The notes under the pieces were generated by a model. The model did not search any database. It had not been told where the DNA came from and was given only the letters and a program-made list of their open reading frames with translations. This document shows, one piece after another, positions 7,603 through 15,092 of a stretch of 22,995 nucleotides of DNA (the stretch's first letter is position 1; each line of letters opens with the position of its first letter). The translations under genes and the position numbers were made by a program. Source of the stretch: Dehalococcoidia bacterium CG2_30_46_19 (GTDB lineage Bacteria; Chloroflexota; Dehalococcoidia; GIF9; AB-539-J10). The stretch covers positions 1 to 22,995 of the forward strand of contig MNYD01000005.1 of the NCBI GenBank assembly GCA_001872925.1, read 5' to 3'.

Positions 7603-8368
7603 CTTTTTTGTTCATTTCATAGATAAAACGCAGCCCAACTAACGACAAATCAGGATTTATTACCTTTATCCGTGGCGTTGCCTTAGCAAAAAGGTGGGCA
7701 TATCCTCCCGTAGCTATCACCTTCACTTTACTCCCTAATTCCTGTTCTATACGATTAATCATACCCTCAACAAGCCCGATATATCCAAATATTATACCTG
7801 ATTGCATCGCAGAAATTGTATTCCGGCCAATAACCTGCGTGGGGCGAACTAACTCTACCCGGGGTAACATAGCAGTGCGGGAGAATAGCGCCTCAGTAGA
7901 AATGGTGACTCCCGGTGAAATGGCTCCGCCTAAATAGTCACCTTCCTTAGAAATAACATCAAAAGTAGTAGCAGTGCCAAAGTCAATAACAACCGCCGGG
8001 CCTCCATAAAGATGATGAGCAGCAACAGCATTCACCACTCGGTCAGGGCCGAGTTCTCGGGGATTATCCACGGAAAGGCGTATCCCTGTTTTAACCCCAG
8101 CTTCAACTATCAAAGGGAGAATATTCAGGTATTTCCGGCATACCTCCTGCAAAATGGGGACCAGCGGTGGGACAACACTGCACATCACTCCCTCGGTGAC
8201 TTTCGATATAGGCAACTTTTGCTGCTTAAGAAAGGCGAGCAACAAAGTACCATATTCATCCACCTCGCGCCGAGTCGTTGTGGCTAATCTCCAGGTAGCC
8301 TTAAGCTCCTCGCCATCAAATATACCTATGGCGATGCTGGTGTTTCCAATATCAATAGCCAGTAACAT
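7586..8368 (-). CDS. coaX: Type III pantothenate kinase
   Basis: CoaX phosphorylates pantothenate, the first committed step of coenzyme A synthesis; the type III enzyme belongs to the ASKHA fold. The 260-aa protein shows the phosphate-binding DIGNT motif (6-10), GPDRVVNAVAA with Asp109 (107-117), VIDFGTATTFDV (127-138) and YLGGAISPG (145-153). ATG 8368 lies 5 bases after the nnrD stop, with GAAGGAGAG inside the end of nnrD as its ribosome-binding site, so the two are probably translationally coupled. The final KKENSKS lies in an AT-rich inverted repeat and is not expected from the family, whose members usually end near the preceding YEMN. With coaBC just downstream, two CoA steps share one transcript. 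Confidence 0.96.
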   Translation of the reverse strand: MLLAIDIGNTSIAIGIFDGEELKATWRLATTTRREVDEYGTLLLAFLKQQKLPISKVTEGVMCSVVPPLVPILQEVCRKYLNILPLIVEAGVKTGIRLSVDNPRELGPDRVVNAVAAHHLYGGPAVVIDFGTATTFDVISKEGDYLGGAISPGVTISTEALFSRTAMLPRVELVRPTQVIGRNTISAMQSGIIFGYIGLVEGMINRIEQELGSKVKVIATGGYAHLFAKATPRIKVINPDLSLVGLRFIYEMNKKENSKS

Positions 8369-8373
8369 AACAG

Positions 8374-9936
8374 TTAACTCTCCTTCAATGCTTTGATTAC
8401 CCTGGGCAAGGCGGGCAATAAATCAGTGGCAATTACCCCGGCATCACCCAGCTCCTCTGCCACAATCTCCCCTGCCCGGGAATGAAGATACACACCACAA
8501 GCAGCAGCATGAAAAAGGGAAAGCCCTTGTGCCGCTAATCCAGCTATCACCCCGCTAAGGACATCCCCTGTCCCCGCTGAAGCTAAAGCAGGATTCGCAG
8601 CATTATTTACTTTAGCTGCCTCACTTGGCACAGCCACAATCGTGTTAGCTCCTTTAAGCACAACGGTTTTCCCCCATTCCCTTGCTGAGCGTTGCGTTAT
8701 TGATAACCTGCTTTCCTGAACCTCTTTTGCCGAAATTCCCAACAATCTCGCCATCTCCCCGGGATGTGGCGTAAGAATAGCATCTCTCCTTAATTTTCGC
8801 CACCACTCAGGTATTTGAGCTAAGGTATTCACGGCATCAGCATCCAGAATTAGACAGCTGACAGCTGACAGCTGAGAGCTATCAGTTAGCAAAGACTTAA
8901 TGAATTCCACCGTCTCAGGATGCTGTCCCAATCCACAGCCAAGAAGCAATACATCATAATTGCCAAGCTCCAATTGCAGCGTAGATATTGCCTTTGAACC
9001 GAGCACTCCTGTTTTAGCTTCAGGCAGTGGGATGTAGGTTATCTCGGTCAATTTAGACGCCAGGATGGGTTGAAGGCTGCTAGCCGTAGCCAAAGTCACC
9101 AGTCCAGCACCCACTCTGGCAGCACCCATACAGGCAAGGTAAGCAGCGCCGATGTAGTTAATCGAGCCAGCAACGACCAATACCTTCCCAAAACTACCCT
9201 TATGGGCATTTAAAGGACGCTGGGGCAAAGCTTCCCTTACCCACTGCTCGGTTATCAACTCTATATTTATATCCTGAGCTAAATCTTGCGGAATCCCAAT
9301 GTCAGCAATAATAAGTTTGCCTACCTTCTCAGCGCCAGGAAAATTGAATAATCCGACCTTGGGAAAACCAAAGGTAACCGTGATGTCAGCGTATGGGCAA
9401 CTCGGGTCTACTTCACCGGTATCAGAGTTGAGCCCTGAGGGTAAATCAACAGCCACTAAGACAGGCTTTGACTTCCTTCCCTTAACCAGAGAAACTTTTT
9501 GCAATACTTCCTTGAATATCCCTTCGATAGGACGAATTTTACCAATGCCAAAAAGAGCATCAATGATGACATCAGCCGAGGATATGGCAATACCAAACTC
9601 AGCCAGATTCCCACCTTCATAAGCATGGATAATAGGTATCCCACGTTGTATAGCTGATTTAAGGTTCTTATCATTCTGCGCTCTGGGAGCACAAAGGCAA
9701 ATATCGACTTTAGCCCCCCAGTCACGGAGATACCGACCAGCTACCAGGCCATCACCACCGTTATTGCCCGGACCGACCAGAACCAACACCCTTTTACCAA
9801 TAACGCTAGGTAATACTTGACTAACCTGTGTAGCTACAGCCCTGCCGGCATTTTCCATAAGCATTTCTAATGAAATGCCCCGGGCAACAGCTTGATTTTC
9901 AATTCCCTGCATCTGGTCAGCGGTGACGATTTTCAT
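8374..9936 (-). CDS. nnrD: Bifunctional NAD(P)H-hydrate epimerase / ADP-dependent dehydratase
   Basis: A metabolite-repair enzyme that restores damaged NADH and NADPH: the N-terminal half epimerises the hydrate, the C-terminal half dehydrates the S form using ADP. The 520-aa protein is the usual fused form. The YjeF_N domain (about 1-220) shows GPGNNGGDG (55-63) and the conserved Asp in IIDALFGIG (124-132). The ribokinase-like domain (about 235-520) shows HKGSFGKVLVVAGS, LTPHPGEMARLL (388-399) and GTGDVLSG (455-462). The start ATG overlaps the upstream stop as ATGA, and coaX follows 5 bases after. Residues about 351-360 (TDSSQLSAVS) come from an in-frame palindromic repeat, placed just before the LILDADAVN strand in a variable loop. 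Often called nnrD or nnrE-nnrD. Confidence 0.96.
   Translation of the reverse strand: MKIVTADQMQGIENQAVARGISLEMLMENAGRAVATQVSQVLPSVIGKRVLVLVGPGNNGGDGLVAGRYLRDWGAKVDICLCAPRAQNDKNLKSAIQRGIPIIHAYEGGNLAEFGIAISSADVIIDALFGIGKIRPIEGIFKEVLQKVSLVKGRKSKPVLVAVDLPSGLNSDTGEVDPSCPYADITVTFGFPKVGLFNFPGAEKVGKLIIADIGIPQDLAQDINIELITEQWVREALPQRPLNAHKGSFGKVLVVAGSINYIGAAYLACMGAARVGAGLVTLATASSLQPILASKLTEITYIPLPEAKTGVLGSKAISTLQLELGNYDVLLLGCGLGQHPETVEFIKSLLTDSSQLSAVSCLILDADAVNTLAQIPEWWRKLRRDAILTPHPGEMARLLGISAKEVQESRLSITQRSAREWGKTVVLKGANTIVAVPSEAAKVNNAANPALASAGTGDVLSGVIAGLAAQGLSLFHAAACGVYLHSRAGEIVAEELGDAGVIATDLLPALPRVIKALKES
8852..8887 (-). repeat. In-frame palindromic repeat, copy in nnrD
   Basis: On the gene strand this segment contains GATAGCTCTCAGCTGTCAG followed by further CTGTCAG units, and reads TDSSQLSAVS. 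The core is the same as in the valS and trpE copies and is read in the same frame. It also has a short tandem of CAGCTGA-type units (8855-8875 on the plus strand). Confidence 0.8.
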
Positions 9937-10412
9937 TTTTCTTCCCTGGCAAGCTCGTTCAGCTCCTTACTCATCCTCTGCCAGTGAGTACCCTGCCAAT
10001 AGATACGGTGACATACTGGACATTCCATATAGTGGTCCTGGGTCTTAAACACGTAGGGGGGAACTAATTTTTGTACTTCCTCCCGGCTTTTCGGCATTAG
10101 CGGTTGGTTACATTCCAGACAAAGAGAAAAGGGGTTACGATGATAATCCAAATTTAATTTGGCAACCACTTCCTGCAATTGAGCTTTGGGGTCATCTTGT
10201 TTAATCAATATAGCTTTCAGCTTGCCACTGGCAACCAACCGCCTTTCCATAATTTGAGTGTCTCTGGTCAAAATCGTCCTGCCCTCTTTAACCGCAATTT
10301 TAATCAGTTTCCCATCGTCCCTTTCATCAAAAAACAAGGTATCATAGCCAATAATCCTGAGCCATTTAGCTAATTTACCAACATTATTATCTGCGATGAA
10401 CTTGATTTCCAT
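9933..10412 (-). CDS. Mut7-C RNase-domain protein with zinc ribbon
   Basis: A 159-aa protein of the Mut7-C (DUF82) type: a PIN-like nuclease fold followed by a zinc ribbon. The acidic residues expected in the active site are Asp8 in FIADNNVGKLAKWLRIIGYD and Asp51 in ILTRDTQI. The ribbon cysteines are Cys98/Cys101 (CLEC) and Cys131/Cys134 (CPVC), with YWQGTHWQRM at the end, as is typical. The family is predicted to cut RNA, but the substrate is not known to me. Its stop overlaps the nnrD start by 4 bases (ATGA), so the two are coupled. The 36-base gap from the corA-like gene suggests the same transcript. The ribosome-binding site is weak (AAGG on the gene strand). Confidence 0.88.
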   Translation of the reverse strand: MEIKFIADNNVGKLAKWLRIIGYDTLFFDERDDGKLIKIAVKEGRTILTRDTQIMERRLVASGKLKAILIKQDDPKAQLQEVVAKLNLDYHRNPFSLCLECNQPLMPKSREEVQKLVPPYVFKTQDHYMECPVCHRIYWQGTHWQRMSKELNELAREEK

Positions 10413-10448
10413 AACAGGCCTTGGGGGTAAAAAGATTAAGTGGTATGT

Positions 10449-11405
10449 TTAAATCCACCGCCTTCGACGCAGGAAAACAAGCATAGCAACAACAATGCCC
10501 ACCTGGATAAGAAAGCAGAGGGCAAACAATAACGGATTATGCAACCAGGGCTCTGGAATCAGGTTCGAACCTTCTAGGCTGGCTATTACCTCGACGGGCA
10601 TTATAATAGACATGAAAATAGTCAAAATTCGCATTACCTCCTGAATTCGGTGCGAGGTTAGCCAGTTGCTAGTATCAACGAGCCCGTCGACGACTTCTTT
10701 GCTATCTTCAAGTCCATCCCAGATTTTACGAGTATGGTCAGCAATATCGCCAAAATAAGCTTCCTGGTCTTCTTTAAAGAAAGGATATTCCTCCCTCTCC
10801 AGCATCTCAATTACCGTTATCTGGGGATGAATAACTCGCCGAAAGGAAATAAGGTCATGCCGAATCACGGAGATCTTCTGAACTGTCTCCGGAATAGCTT
10901 TAGCGAAGATAACATCCTCTATAGCATCAATGCTCTCGGTAATCTTGCCCAGGATGGGGAAACAATAGTTAACCAACCTATCGAGAATATGATACAACAG
11001 AAAACCTGAGCTTCGCCCCAAATAAGTGCGCCGCTTCTCTTCGCTAAGTTGGCATTCCGTAAAGAACTCAGCCAATGGCTTGAGGTCAGCAGAGCAATGT
11101 ACCGTGACGACGTAATTCTCCCCGATGAAAACATCTACCTCGCTCGGCCTGGTTATCTGACTTTGCTTATCAAATACCGGAAAATGAAGCACGATAAATA
11201 AATGGTCATCATATTCGTCGATTTTAGGACGCTGTATGCGGCTGACGATGTCATCCAGATTAAGGGGATGGAATTTGAAATGCTGCTTCAGAAACTCAAC
11301 CTCAGCAGCAGCGGGCTTTTCAATATAAACCCAGGTCAACTTACCTTCGGTAATTGATTGTATATTTAATTTCTTTTCCCCAGTTACCGCCATTGGTGTT
11401 CTCAC
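10449..11405 (-). CDS. CorA-like divalent cation transporter family protein with a GSN motif
   Basis: A 318-aa member of the CorA family of inner-membrane metal ion channels, which work as pentamers. A large cytoplasmic N-terminal domain, including PKIDEYDDHLFIVLHFP (60-76), is followed by a long helix and two C-terminal membrane segments (about 256-277 and 291-312), ending in the usual basic RRRRWI. The signature Gly-Met-Asn after the first membrane segment is Gly-Ser-Asn here (279-281; EGSNLIPEP), and the preceding Tyr is Glu. The fold is clear, but Mg2+ uptake is not certain; it could carry another cation or export it, as ZntB-like members may. The start shown is GTG at 11405; ATG at 11393 is equally possible. 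It appears to be the first gene of the operon. Confidence 0.85.
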   Translation of the reverse strand: MRTPMAVTGEKKLNIQSITEGKLTWVYIEKPAAAEVEFLKQHFKFHPLNLDDIVSRIQRPKIDEYDDHLFIVLHFPVFDKQSQITRPSEVDVFIGENYVVTVHCSADLKPLAEFFTECQLSEEKRRTYLGRSSGFLLYHILDRLVNYCFPILGKITESIDAIEDVIFAKAIPETVQKISVIRHDLISFRRVIHPQITVIEMLEREEYPFFKEDQEAYFGDIADHTRKIWDGLEDSKEVVDGLVDTSNWLTSHRIQEVMRILTIFMSIIMPVEVIASLEGSNLIPEPWLHNPLLFALCFLIQVGIVVAMLVFLRRRRWI

Positions 11406-11426
11406 AAATCCCGAAATTTTAATTAA

Positions 11427-11456
11427 ATAATAAATCTAACCAGGTGATATTTACAA
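11427..11456 (-). promoter_or_regulatory. Candidate promoter of the corA-to-valS operon
   Basis: On the minus strand TTGTAA (11456-11451) and TATTAT (11432-11427) are separated by 18 bases. This is 4/6 and 5/6 against the sigma-70 consensus, placing a start about 15 bases before the corA-like gene. The surrounding DNA is AT-rich, so a chance match is possible. Confidence 0.4.
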
Positions 11457-11695
11457 CACCATTGCTTAAAAAACCGACGTCTAGCAAAGCCATGCCATTT
11501 CTTTGCTTCGCCAAATTTCCTCTCCACCTTCGGGGCGATTGTTATTGGGCCTTATGTCCATAGTGGTTTATTTACATCTCGCCATATTTAACCCTCCGCA
11601 GCTTCTGCTTAAGTATAATGCCTTTGAGGCTATCTGGCTAATTCCATGTCACAGAAGGATTTTTAGGAATTCCTGAACAATCTCAGCACACTCCC
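11457..11695. other. Intergenic stretch with no gene seen
   Basis: This stretch separates the divergent corA-like and trp transcription units. I find no reading frame of note, no long inverted repeat and no recognised operator. Plus-strand TTATTGGGCC and similar words do not form a clear structure. Confidence 0.5.
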
Positions 11696-11724
11696 TTGAC
11701 AAAGATGAACCCACCAAATAGAAT
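11696..11724 (+). promoter_or_regulatory. Sigma-70 promoter of the trp operon
   Basis: A perfect -35 box TTGACA (11696-11701) is followed after 17 bases by TAGAAT (11719-11724), 5/6 against the -10 consensus. Transcription should begin near 11731, just before the T-box leader. Confidence 0.82.
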
Positions 11725-11962
11725 AATGAATAGAATTGAATAGGTAAAAGGCTAGGAACAGGACTAGTATAGTCTGAGGCGGAGTTCAGAGAGTCGGGTA
11801 AGGTGGGAGCCGATACTTGCGCAAGGCTAGAATGGACCTGGGAGCCGCAAACCGAAAAGCTATGAAGCTGAGTAGGCTTTGCCGGTAAAGCACCGTTAAA
11901 AGCTCAGGGTATCGCTCTTAAGTTGAGCCGTACCTGAAAAGAGATAGTCGCAAGACTGAAAT

Positions 11963-11976
11963 AGGGTGGCACCGCG
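11963..11976 (+). promoter_or_regulatory. T-box sequence (antiterminator bulge)
   Basis: AGGGTGGCACCGCG matches the family consensus exactly. The UGGC bulge is the acceptor-end contact, and AGGG can pair with CCCCT at 11993-11997 in the antiterminator form, which excludes the terminator. Confidence 0.93.
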
Positions 11977-11982
11977 AAAGTT

Positions 11983-12013
11983 AAGCCTCTCGCCCCTTGG
12001 CGAGAGGCTTTTT
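11983..12013 (+). terminator. Rho-independent attenuator terminator of the trp leader
   Basis: AAGCCTCTCGCC (11983-11994) and GGCGAGAGGCTT (11999-12010) form a perfect 12-bp stem with a 4-base loop, running into a T tract (12009-12013, then ATTATT). It is conditional, as the second state of the T-box. Confidence 0.93.
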
Positions 12014-12039
12014 ATTATGGGTATCATGGGGAAAAAGAT

Positions 12040-13488
12040 ATGTATTATCCAACGCTAGAGGAAGTTCGCCAACTAGGGAAAAGAGGCAATCTGGTGCCAG
12101 TTTACCGTGAGATTCAGGCTGACCTGGAGACACCAGTATCTGCCTTCCTCAAGATAGCTCATGGAAATTACTCCTTTCTTCTGGAGAGCGTTGAGGGCGG
12201 AGAGCACCTGGCTCGCTATAGCTTCATCGGGACTGAACCTTCACGTATCTTGAAGACAGAGAATAAGAACCCCGTTGACCCCTTGCGCCTTGTAGAAAAG
12301 GAGTTCAGTCAATTTCACCCGGTGCCAATTGCCGGCTTGCCCAGATTTCACGGGGGTATGGTTGGCTATCTAAGCTATGAGGTTGCTCGCTACTTTGAAA
12401 GGCTGCCCTCGCCTGACCATGACTCTCTGGGGCTCCCTGAGTCTACCTTGATGCTGGCTGATACCCTCCTTGTTTTCGACCACCTTACGCACAAAATCAA
12501 GATTATCTCCCATGCTCACCTGGATGGAGACATTGAGGCAGCATATTTGAAGGCAAGCCGCAAGATTGATGACCTGGTGGATAGGCTGGGGCAACCGATT
12601 CAACTGACAGCTGACAGCTCTCAGCTGACAGCTCTCAGTGATGTGTCATCCAACTTTTCCCGGCCAGAATTTGAGGCTAAAGTATCCCAAGCCAAGGAGT
12701 ATATTTATGCCGGCGACATAATCCAGGTTGTCTTATCACAACGGTTAGCCCGGCCTACTTGTGCTACTCCCTTTGCTATATATCGGGCGTTACGCTCTAT
12801 CAACCCCTCCCCCTATATGTATTATCTTCACTTGGGCGACTTCTATATTGTGGGAGCTTCCCCTGAGCTTTTAGTGCGGGTGGAGGATGGCGTAGTATCT
12901 AATCACCCTATTGCTGGCACTCGCCCTCGGGGCAAAGATGCCACCGATGACTTATCTTTGGAAAAGGAGCTTAAGAATGATGAGAAGGAGCGGGCGGAAC
13001 ACATTATGCTTGTTGATCTGGGGCGTAATGATATTGGCAGGATTAGCGAGCCGGGGACAGTTGAGGTAACCCAGCTTATGGATGTGGAGCGCTATTCCCA
13101 TGTTATGCATTTGATATCCCATGTTCAAGGTAAGCTAAGAGCAGGACTTTCCCAGTTTGATGCTCTGCGAGCCTGCTTCCCTGCGGGCACTGTTTCCGGT
13201 GCGCCTAAGATTCGAGCTATGGAGATTATCGCTGAACTGGAAAGAGAAAAACGTGGACCCTATGCCGGAGCAGTAGGCTACTTTGACTTCTCAGGAAATC
13301 TGGATACCGCCATCACTATTCGCACCATCATTATCAAGGATAACATCGCCTACATCCAGGCAGGGTGTGGGATTGTCGCCGATAGTATTCCTGAGCGTGA
13401 ATACCAGGAAAGCTTGAGCAAAGCTCAGGCATTACTCACTGCTATAGACCAAGCGGAGGCTGACCAATATGCTTTTGCTAATAGATAA
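12040..13488 (+). CDS. trpE: Anthranilate synthase component I
   Basis: TrpE converts chorismate to anthranilate, the entry to tryptophan synthesis, using ammonia from TrpG. The 482-aa protein shows the N-terminal feedback region (LLES at 47-50, in YSFLLESVEGGEHLARYSF) and the chorismate-binding motifs PIAGTRPRG, RAEHIMLVDLGRNDIGRI, FPAGTVSGAPKIRAMEII and GYFDFSGNLDTAITIRT. The LLES motif suggests tryptophan inhibits the enzyme as well as gene expression. ATG 12040 has only a weak site (GGGG, 12028-12031). Residues about 187-199 (QLTADSSQLTALS) lie in a palindromic repeat inserted in the linker between the two halves of the protein. The gene overlaps trpG by 20 bases and is controlled by the T-box upstream. 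Confidence 0.98.
   Translation: MYYPTLEEVRQLGKRGNLVPVYREIQADLETPVSAFLKIAHGNYSFLLESVEGGEHLARYSFIGTEPSRILKTENKNPVDPLRLVEKEFSQFHPVPIAGLPRFHGGMVGYLSYEVARYFERLPSPDHDSLGLPESTLMLADTLLVFDHLTHKIKIISHAHLDGDIEAAYLKASRKIDDLVDRLGQPIQLTADSSQLTALSDVSSNFSRPEFEAKVSQAKEYIYAGDIIQVVLSQRLARPTCATPFAIYRALRSINPSPYMYYLHLGDFYIVGASPELLVRVEDGVVSNHPIAGTRPRGKDATDDLSLEKELKNDEKERAEHIMLVDLGRNDIGRISEPGTVEVTQLMDVERYSHVMHLISHVQGKLRAGLSQFDALRACFPAGTVSGAPKIRAMEIIAELEREKRGPYAGAVGYFDFSGNLDTAITIRTIIIKDNIAYIQAGCGIVADSIPEREYQESLSKAQALLTAIDQAEADQYAFANR
12601..12638 (+). repeat. In-frame palindromic repeat, copy in trpE
   Basis: This copy contains GACAGCTCTCAGCTGACAG, flanked by extra CTGACAG units on both sides, and reads QLTADSSQLTALS. 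AGCTGA (12609-12614) and TCAGCT (12621-12626) can form a hairpin. It is the longest copy and has 28/29 identity with the valS copy over 12609-12637. Confidence 0.85.
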
Positions 13489-14047
13489 CTACGATAGCTT
13501 CACATACAACCTCTTCCAGTACTTAAGTGAACTGGGGGAAGAAGTATGGGTAGTGCGTAATGACAAAGTGAGCTTGAATGAGATTGCGATGAGGTCTCCT
13601 CAATACATTGTCATTTCTCCTGGTCCCGGCACTCCAGAGCAGGCTGGTATCTCCAATGAAGTTATCCGCCGCTTCGGAGGCGGCATCCCCATTCTGGGAG
13701 TTTGCCTCGGGCACCAGTGCATTGGCTATAGTTATGGAGCCAGGGTAGAACGTGCTGGCGAAATCAAGCATGGCAAATCATCGCTCATTTATCATGATGG
13801 CAAGGAGCTTTTTGTTGGATTACCCAATCCTTTCTCTGCCATCCGCTACCACTCCCTGGCAGTAATGCATGATGGACTGCCTGATTGTCTAGAAATCAGT
13901 GCCTGGACATCAGAAGGAATGATTATGGGTCTGCGACATCGCCAATTTCCTGTAGAGGGAGTCCAGTTCCATCCTGAATCGATTATGACCGAGGTGGGGA
14001 AAGATTTGCTCAAGAATTTTCTAAGCCGAGGGGAACAACATGATTAA
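13469..14047 (+). CDS. trpG: Anthranilate synthase component II, glutamine amidotransferase
   Basis: TrpG is the class I glutaminase that feeds ammonia to TrpE. The 192-aa protein has the triad Cys79 (LGVCLGHQCIG), His168 and Glu170 (GVQFHPESI), plus the oxyanion-site SPGPGTP (50-56) and DNYDSFTYN near the start. It is not fused to TrpD, unlike in enterobacteria. ATG 13469 lies inside the end of trpE with GGAGG at 13455-13459, giving a 20-base overlap; trpD then overlaps its end by 8 bases. A related amidotransferase, PabA, serves folate synthesis, and some bacteria share one subunit for both; nothing here tests that. Confidence 0.97.
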   Translation: MLLLIDNYDSFTYNLFQYLSELGEEVWVVRNDKVSLNEIAMRSPQYIVISPGPGTPEQAGISNEVIRRFGGGIPILGVCLGHQCIGYSYGARVERAGEIKHGKSSLIYHDGKELFVGLPNPFSAIRYHSLAVMHDGLPDCLEISAWTSEGMIMGLRHRQFPVEGVQFHPESIMTEVGKDLLKNFLSRGEQHD

Positions 14048-15092
14048 GGAAGCAATTGAAATCATAGTTGGCAATCAATCGCTTACTATGGAACAAGCAG
14101 CTGAAGTAATGGAGGAGATAATGAGCGGAGAGGCAACACCAGCTCAATTTGCCGCCTTCGTTACTGCGCTCCGAATTAAAGGGGAGACAGTGGATGAGAT
14201 TGTTGGCCTGGCAAGTGTCATGCGGGCTAAAGCAACTCCTGTTCAAGTTAGCCCACCAGTGGTTGATACCTGCGGCACCGGTGGTGATAGCTCTTTCACC
14301 TTCAATATCTCCACCGGAGCTGCTTTCGTTGCTGCTGGTGCCGGACTCAAGGTCGCCAAGCACGGGAACCGAGCAATGTCCAGCCACTGCGGCAGTGCTG
14401 ACGTTCTCGAATCACTAGGGGTGAAGATTGACCTTGGAGCTGAGGCAGTGGCTCAGTGTTTGGAGAAAGTAGGCATTGGCTTTATGTTTGCTCCCATCTT
14501 CCACCCAGCGATGAAGTATGCGGCGGCTCCTCGGCGGGAGATTGGAATCCGCACCGTGTTTAATATTCTTGGTCCCTTGACTAATCCAGCTCATGCCGAG
14601 TTCCAGGTCATTGGTGTTCCCTCTAAGGAATTGGGGGAGAAGATTGCTTTTGTCCTTCATCGTTTAGGTACAAAGCATTCTCTGGTAGTACATGGTATGG
14701 ACGGCATGGATGAAATCTCAATCAGTGAAAGTTCGCTGGTGTGGGATGTTACTCAAGACGAAGTGTCGCCGGCCTACGAGGTCTGCCCCAGAGATTTTGG
14801 GTTTCCTGAAGCAAACCGGGAAGAGGTCAAAGGAGGAACGCCTGAGGAAAATGCCGAGATGCTGCATCGCATCCTGAAAGGAGAGAGAGGAGCGTGGCGA
14901 AATATAGTCGTTTTGAATGCCACTGCAGCATTGGTTGCTGGCAACCGAGCATCAAATCTTGAAGAGGGAGCTCGTATTGCCGAGGAGATAATTGATAGTG
15001 GGAAGGCTCTAGCGAAGCTCGATGGGCTGGTCAGGCTCAGCCAGAGCCTGAGTTCTGAAAGCCAACAGCTAATAAAGAAAGATGTTACATAA
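14040..15092 (+). CDS. trpD: Anthranilate phosphoribosyltransferase
   Basis: TrpD transfers the phosphoribosyl group of PRPP to anthranilate. The 350-aa protein has the family motifs DTCGTGGD (76-83), FNISTGAAFVAAGAGLKVAK (88-107), KHGNR (107-111) and SSHCGSADVLESLG (114-127), and a metal-site DGMDE in the C-terminal domain. ATG 14040 has GAGGGG at 14028-14033 and overlaps trpG by 8 bases; the end overlaps trpC by 11. The C-terminal tail (LSQSLSSESQQLIKK) is not typical of the family and recalls, weakly, the serine-glutamine repeat peptide seen elsewhere in this window. Confidence 0.97.
   Translation: MIKEAIEIIVGNQSLTMEQAAEVMEEIMSGEATPAQFAAFVTALRIKGETVDEIVGLASVMRAKATPVQVSPPVVDTCGTGGDSSFTFNISTGAAFVAAGAGLKVAKHGNRAMSSHCGSADVLESLGVKIDLGAEAVAQCLEKVGIGFMFAPIFHPAMKYAAAPRREIGIRTVFNILGPLTNPAHAEFQVIGVPSKELGEKIAFVLHRLGTKHSLVVHGMDGMDEISISESSLVWDVTQDEVSPAYEVCPRDFGFPEANREEVKGGTPEENAEMLHRILKGERGAWRNIVVLNATAALVAGNRASNLEEGARIAEEIIDSGKALAKLDGLVRLSQSLSSESQQLIKKDVT

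Larger units (their letters stand above)
11731..12013 (+). promoter_or_regulatory. T-box riboswitch leader, tRNA-Trp specific
   Basis: The leader lies between the trp promoter and trpE. It carries the conserved T-box word AGGGTGGCACCGCG (11963-11976) next to a terminator. Stem I is recognisable from GTTCAGAGAGTCGGG and a return strand that includes GAATGGACCTGGGAGC; in that arrangement the specifier codon is UGG (11833-11835), for Trp. CCGGTAAAGCACCGTTA (about 11880-11897) resembles the stem II region of the class. The UGGC in the T-box would pair with an acceptor end having G73, the usual discriminator of bacterial tRNA-Trp. Uncharged tRNA-Trp should stabilise the antiterminator and allow transcription of the pathway; charged tRNA should cause termination. 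The mechanism is known for the class; the specifier is read from sequence. Confidence 0.93.

Noticed and set aside
12601..12640. CTGACAG units in trpE as a CRISPR-like or simple tandem array
   Set aside because: There are no regular spacers, and the units are part of a dispersed in-frame element also found in valS and nnrD.
14010..14387. Minus-strand 125-codon frame inside trpD
   Set aside because: It is opposite the conserved GTGGD and KHGNR motifs of TrpD and shows no features of a gene.
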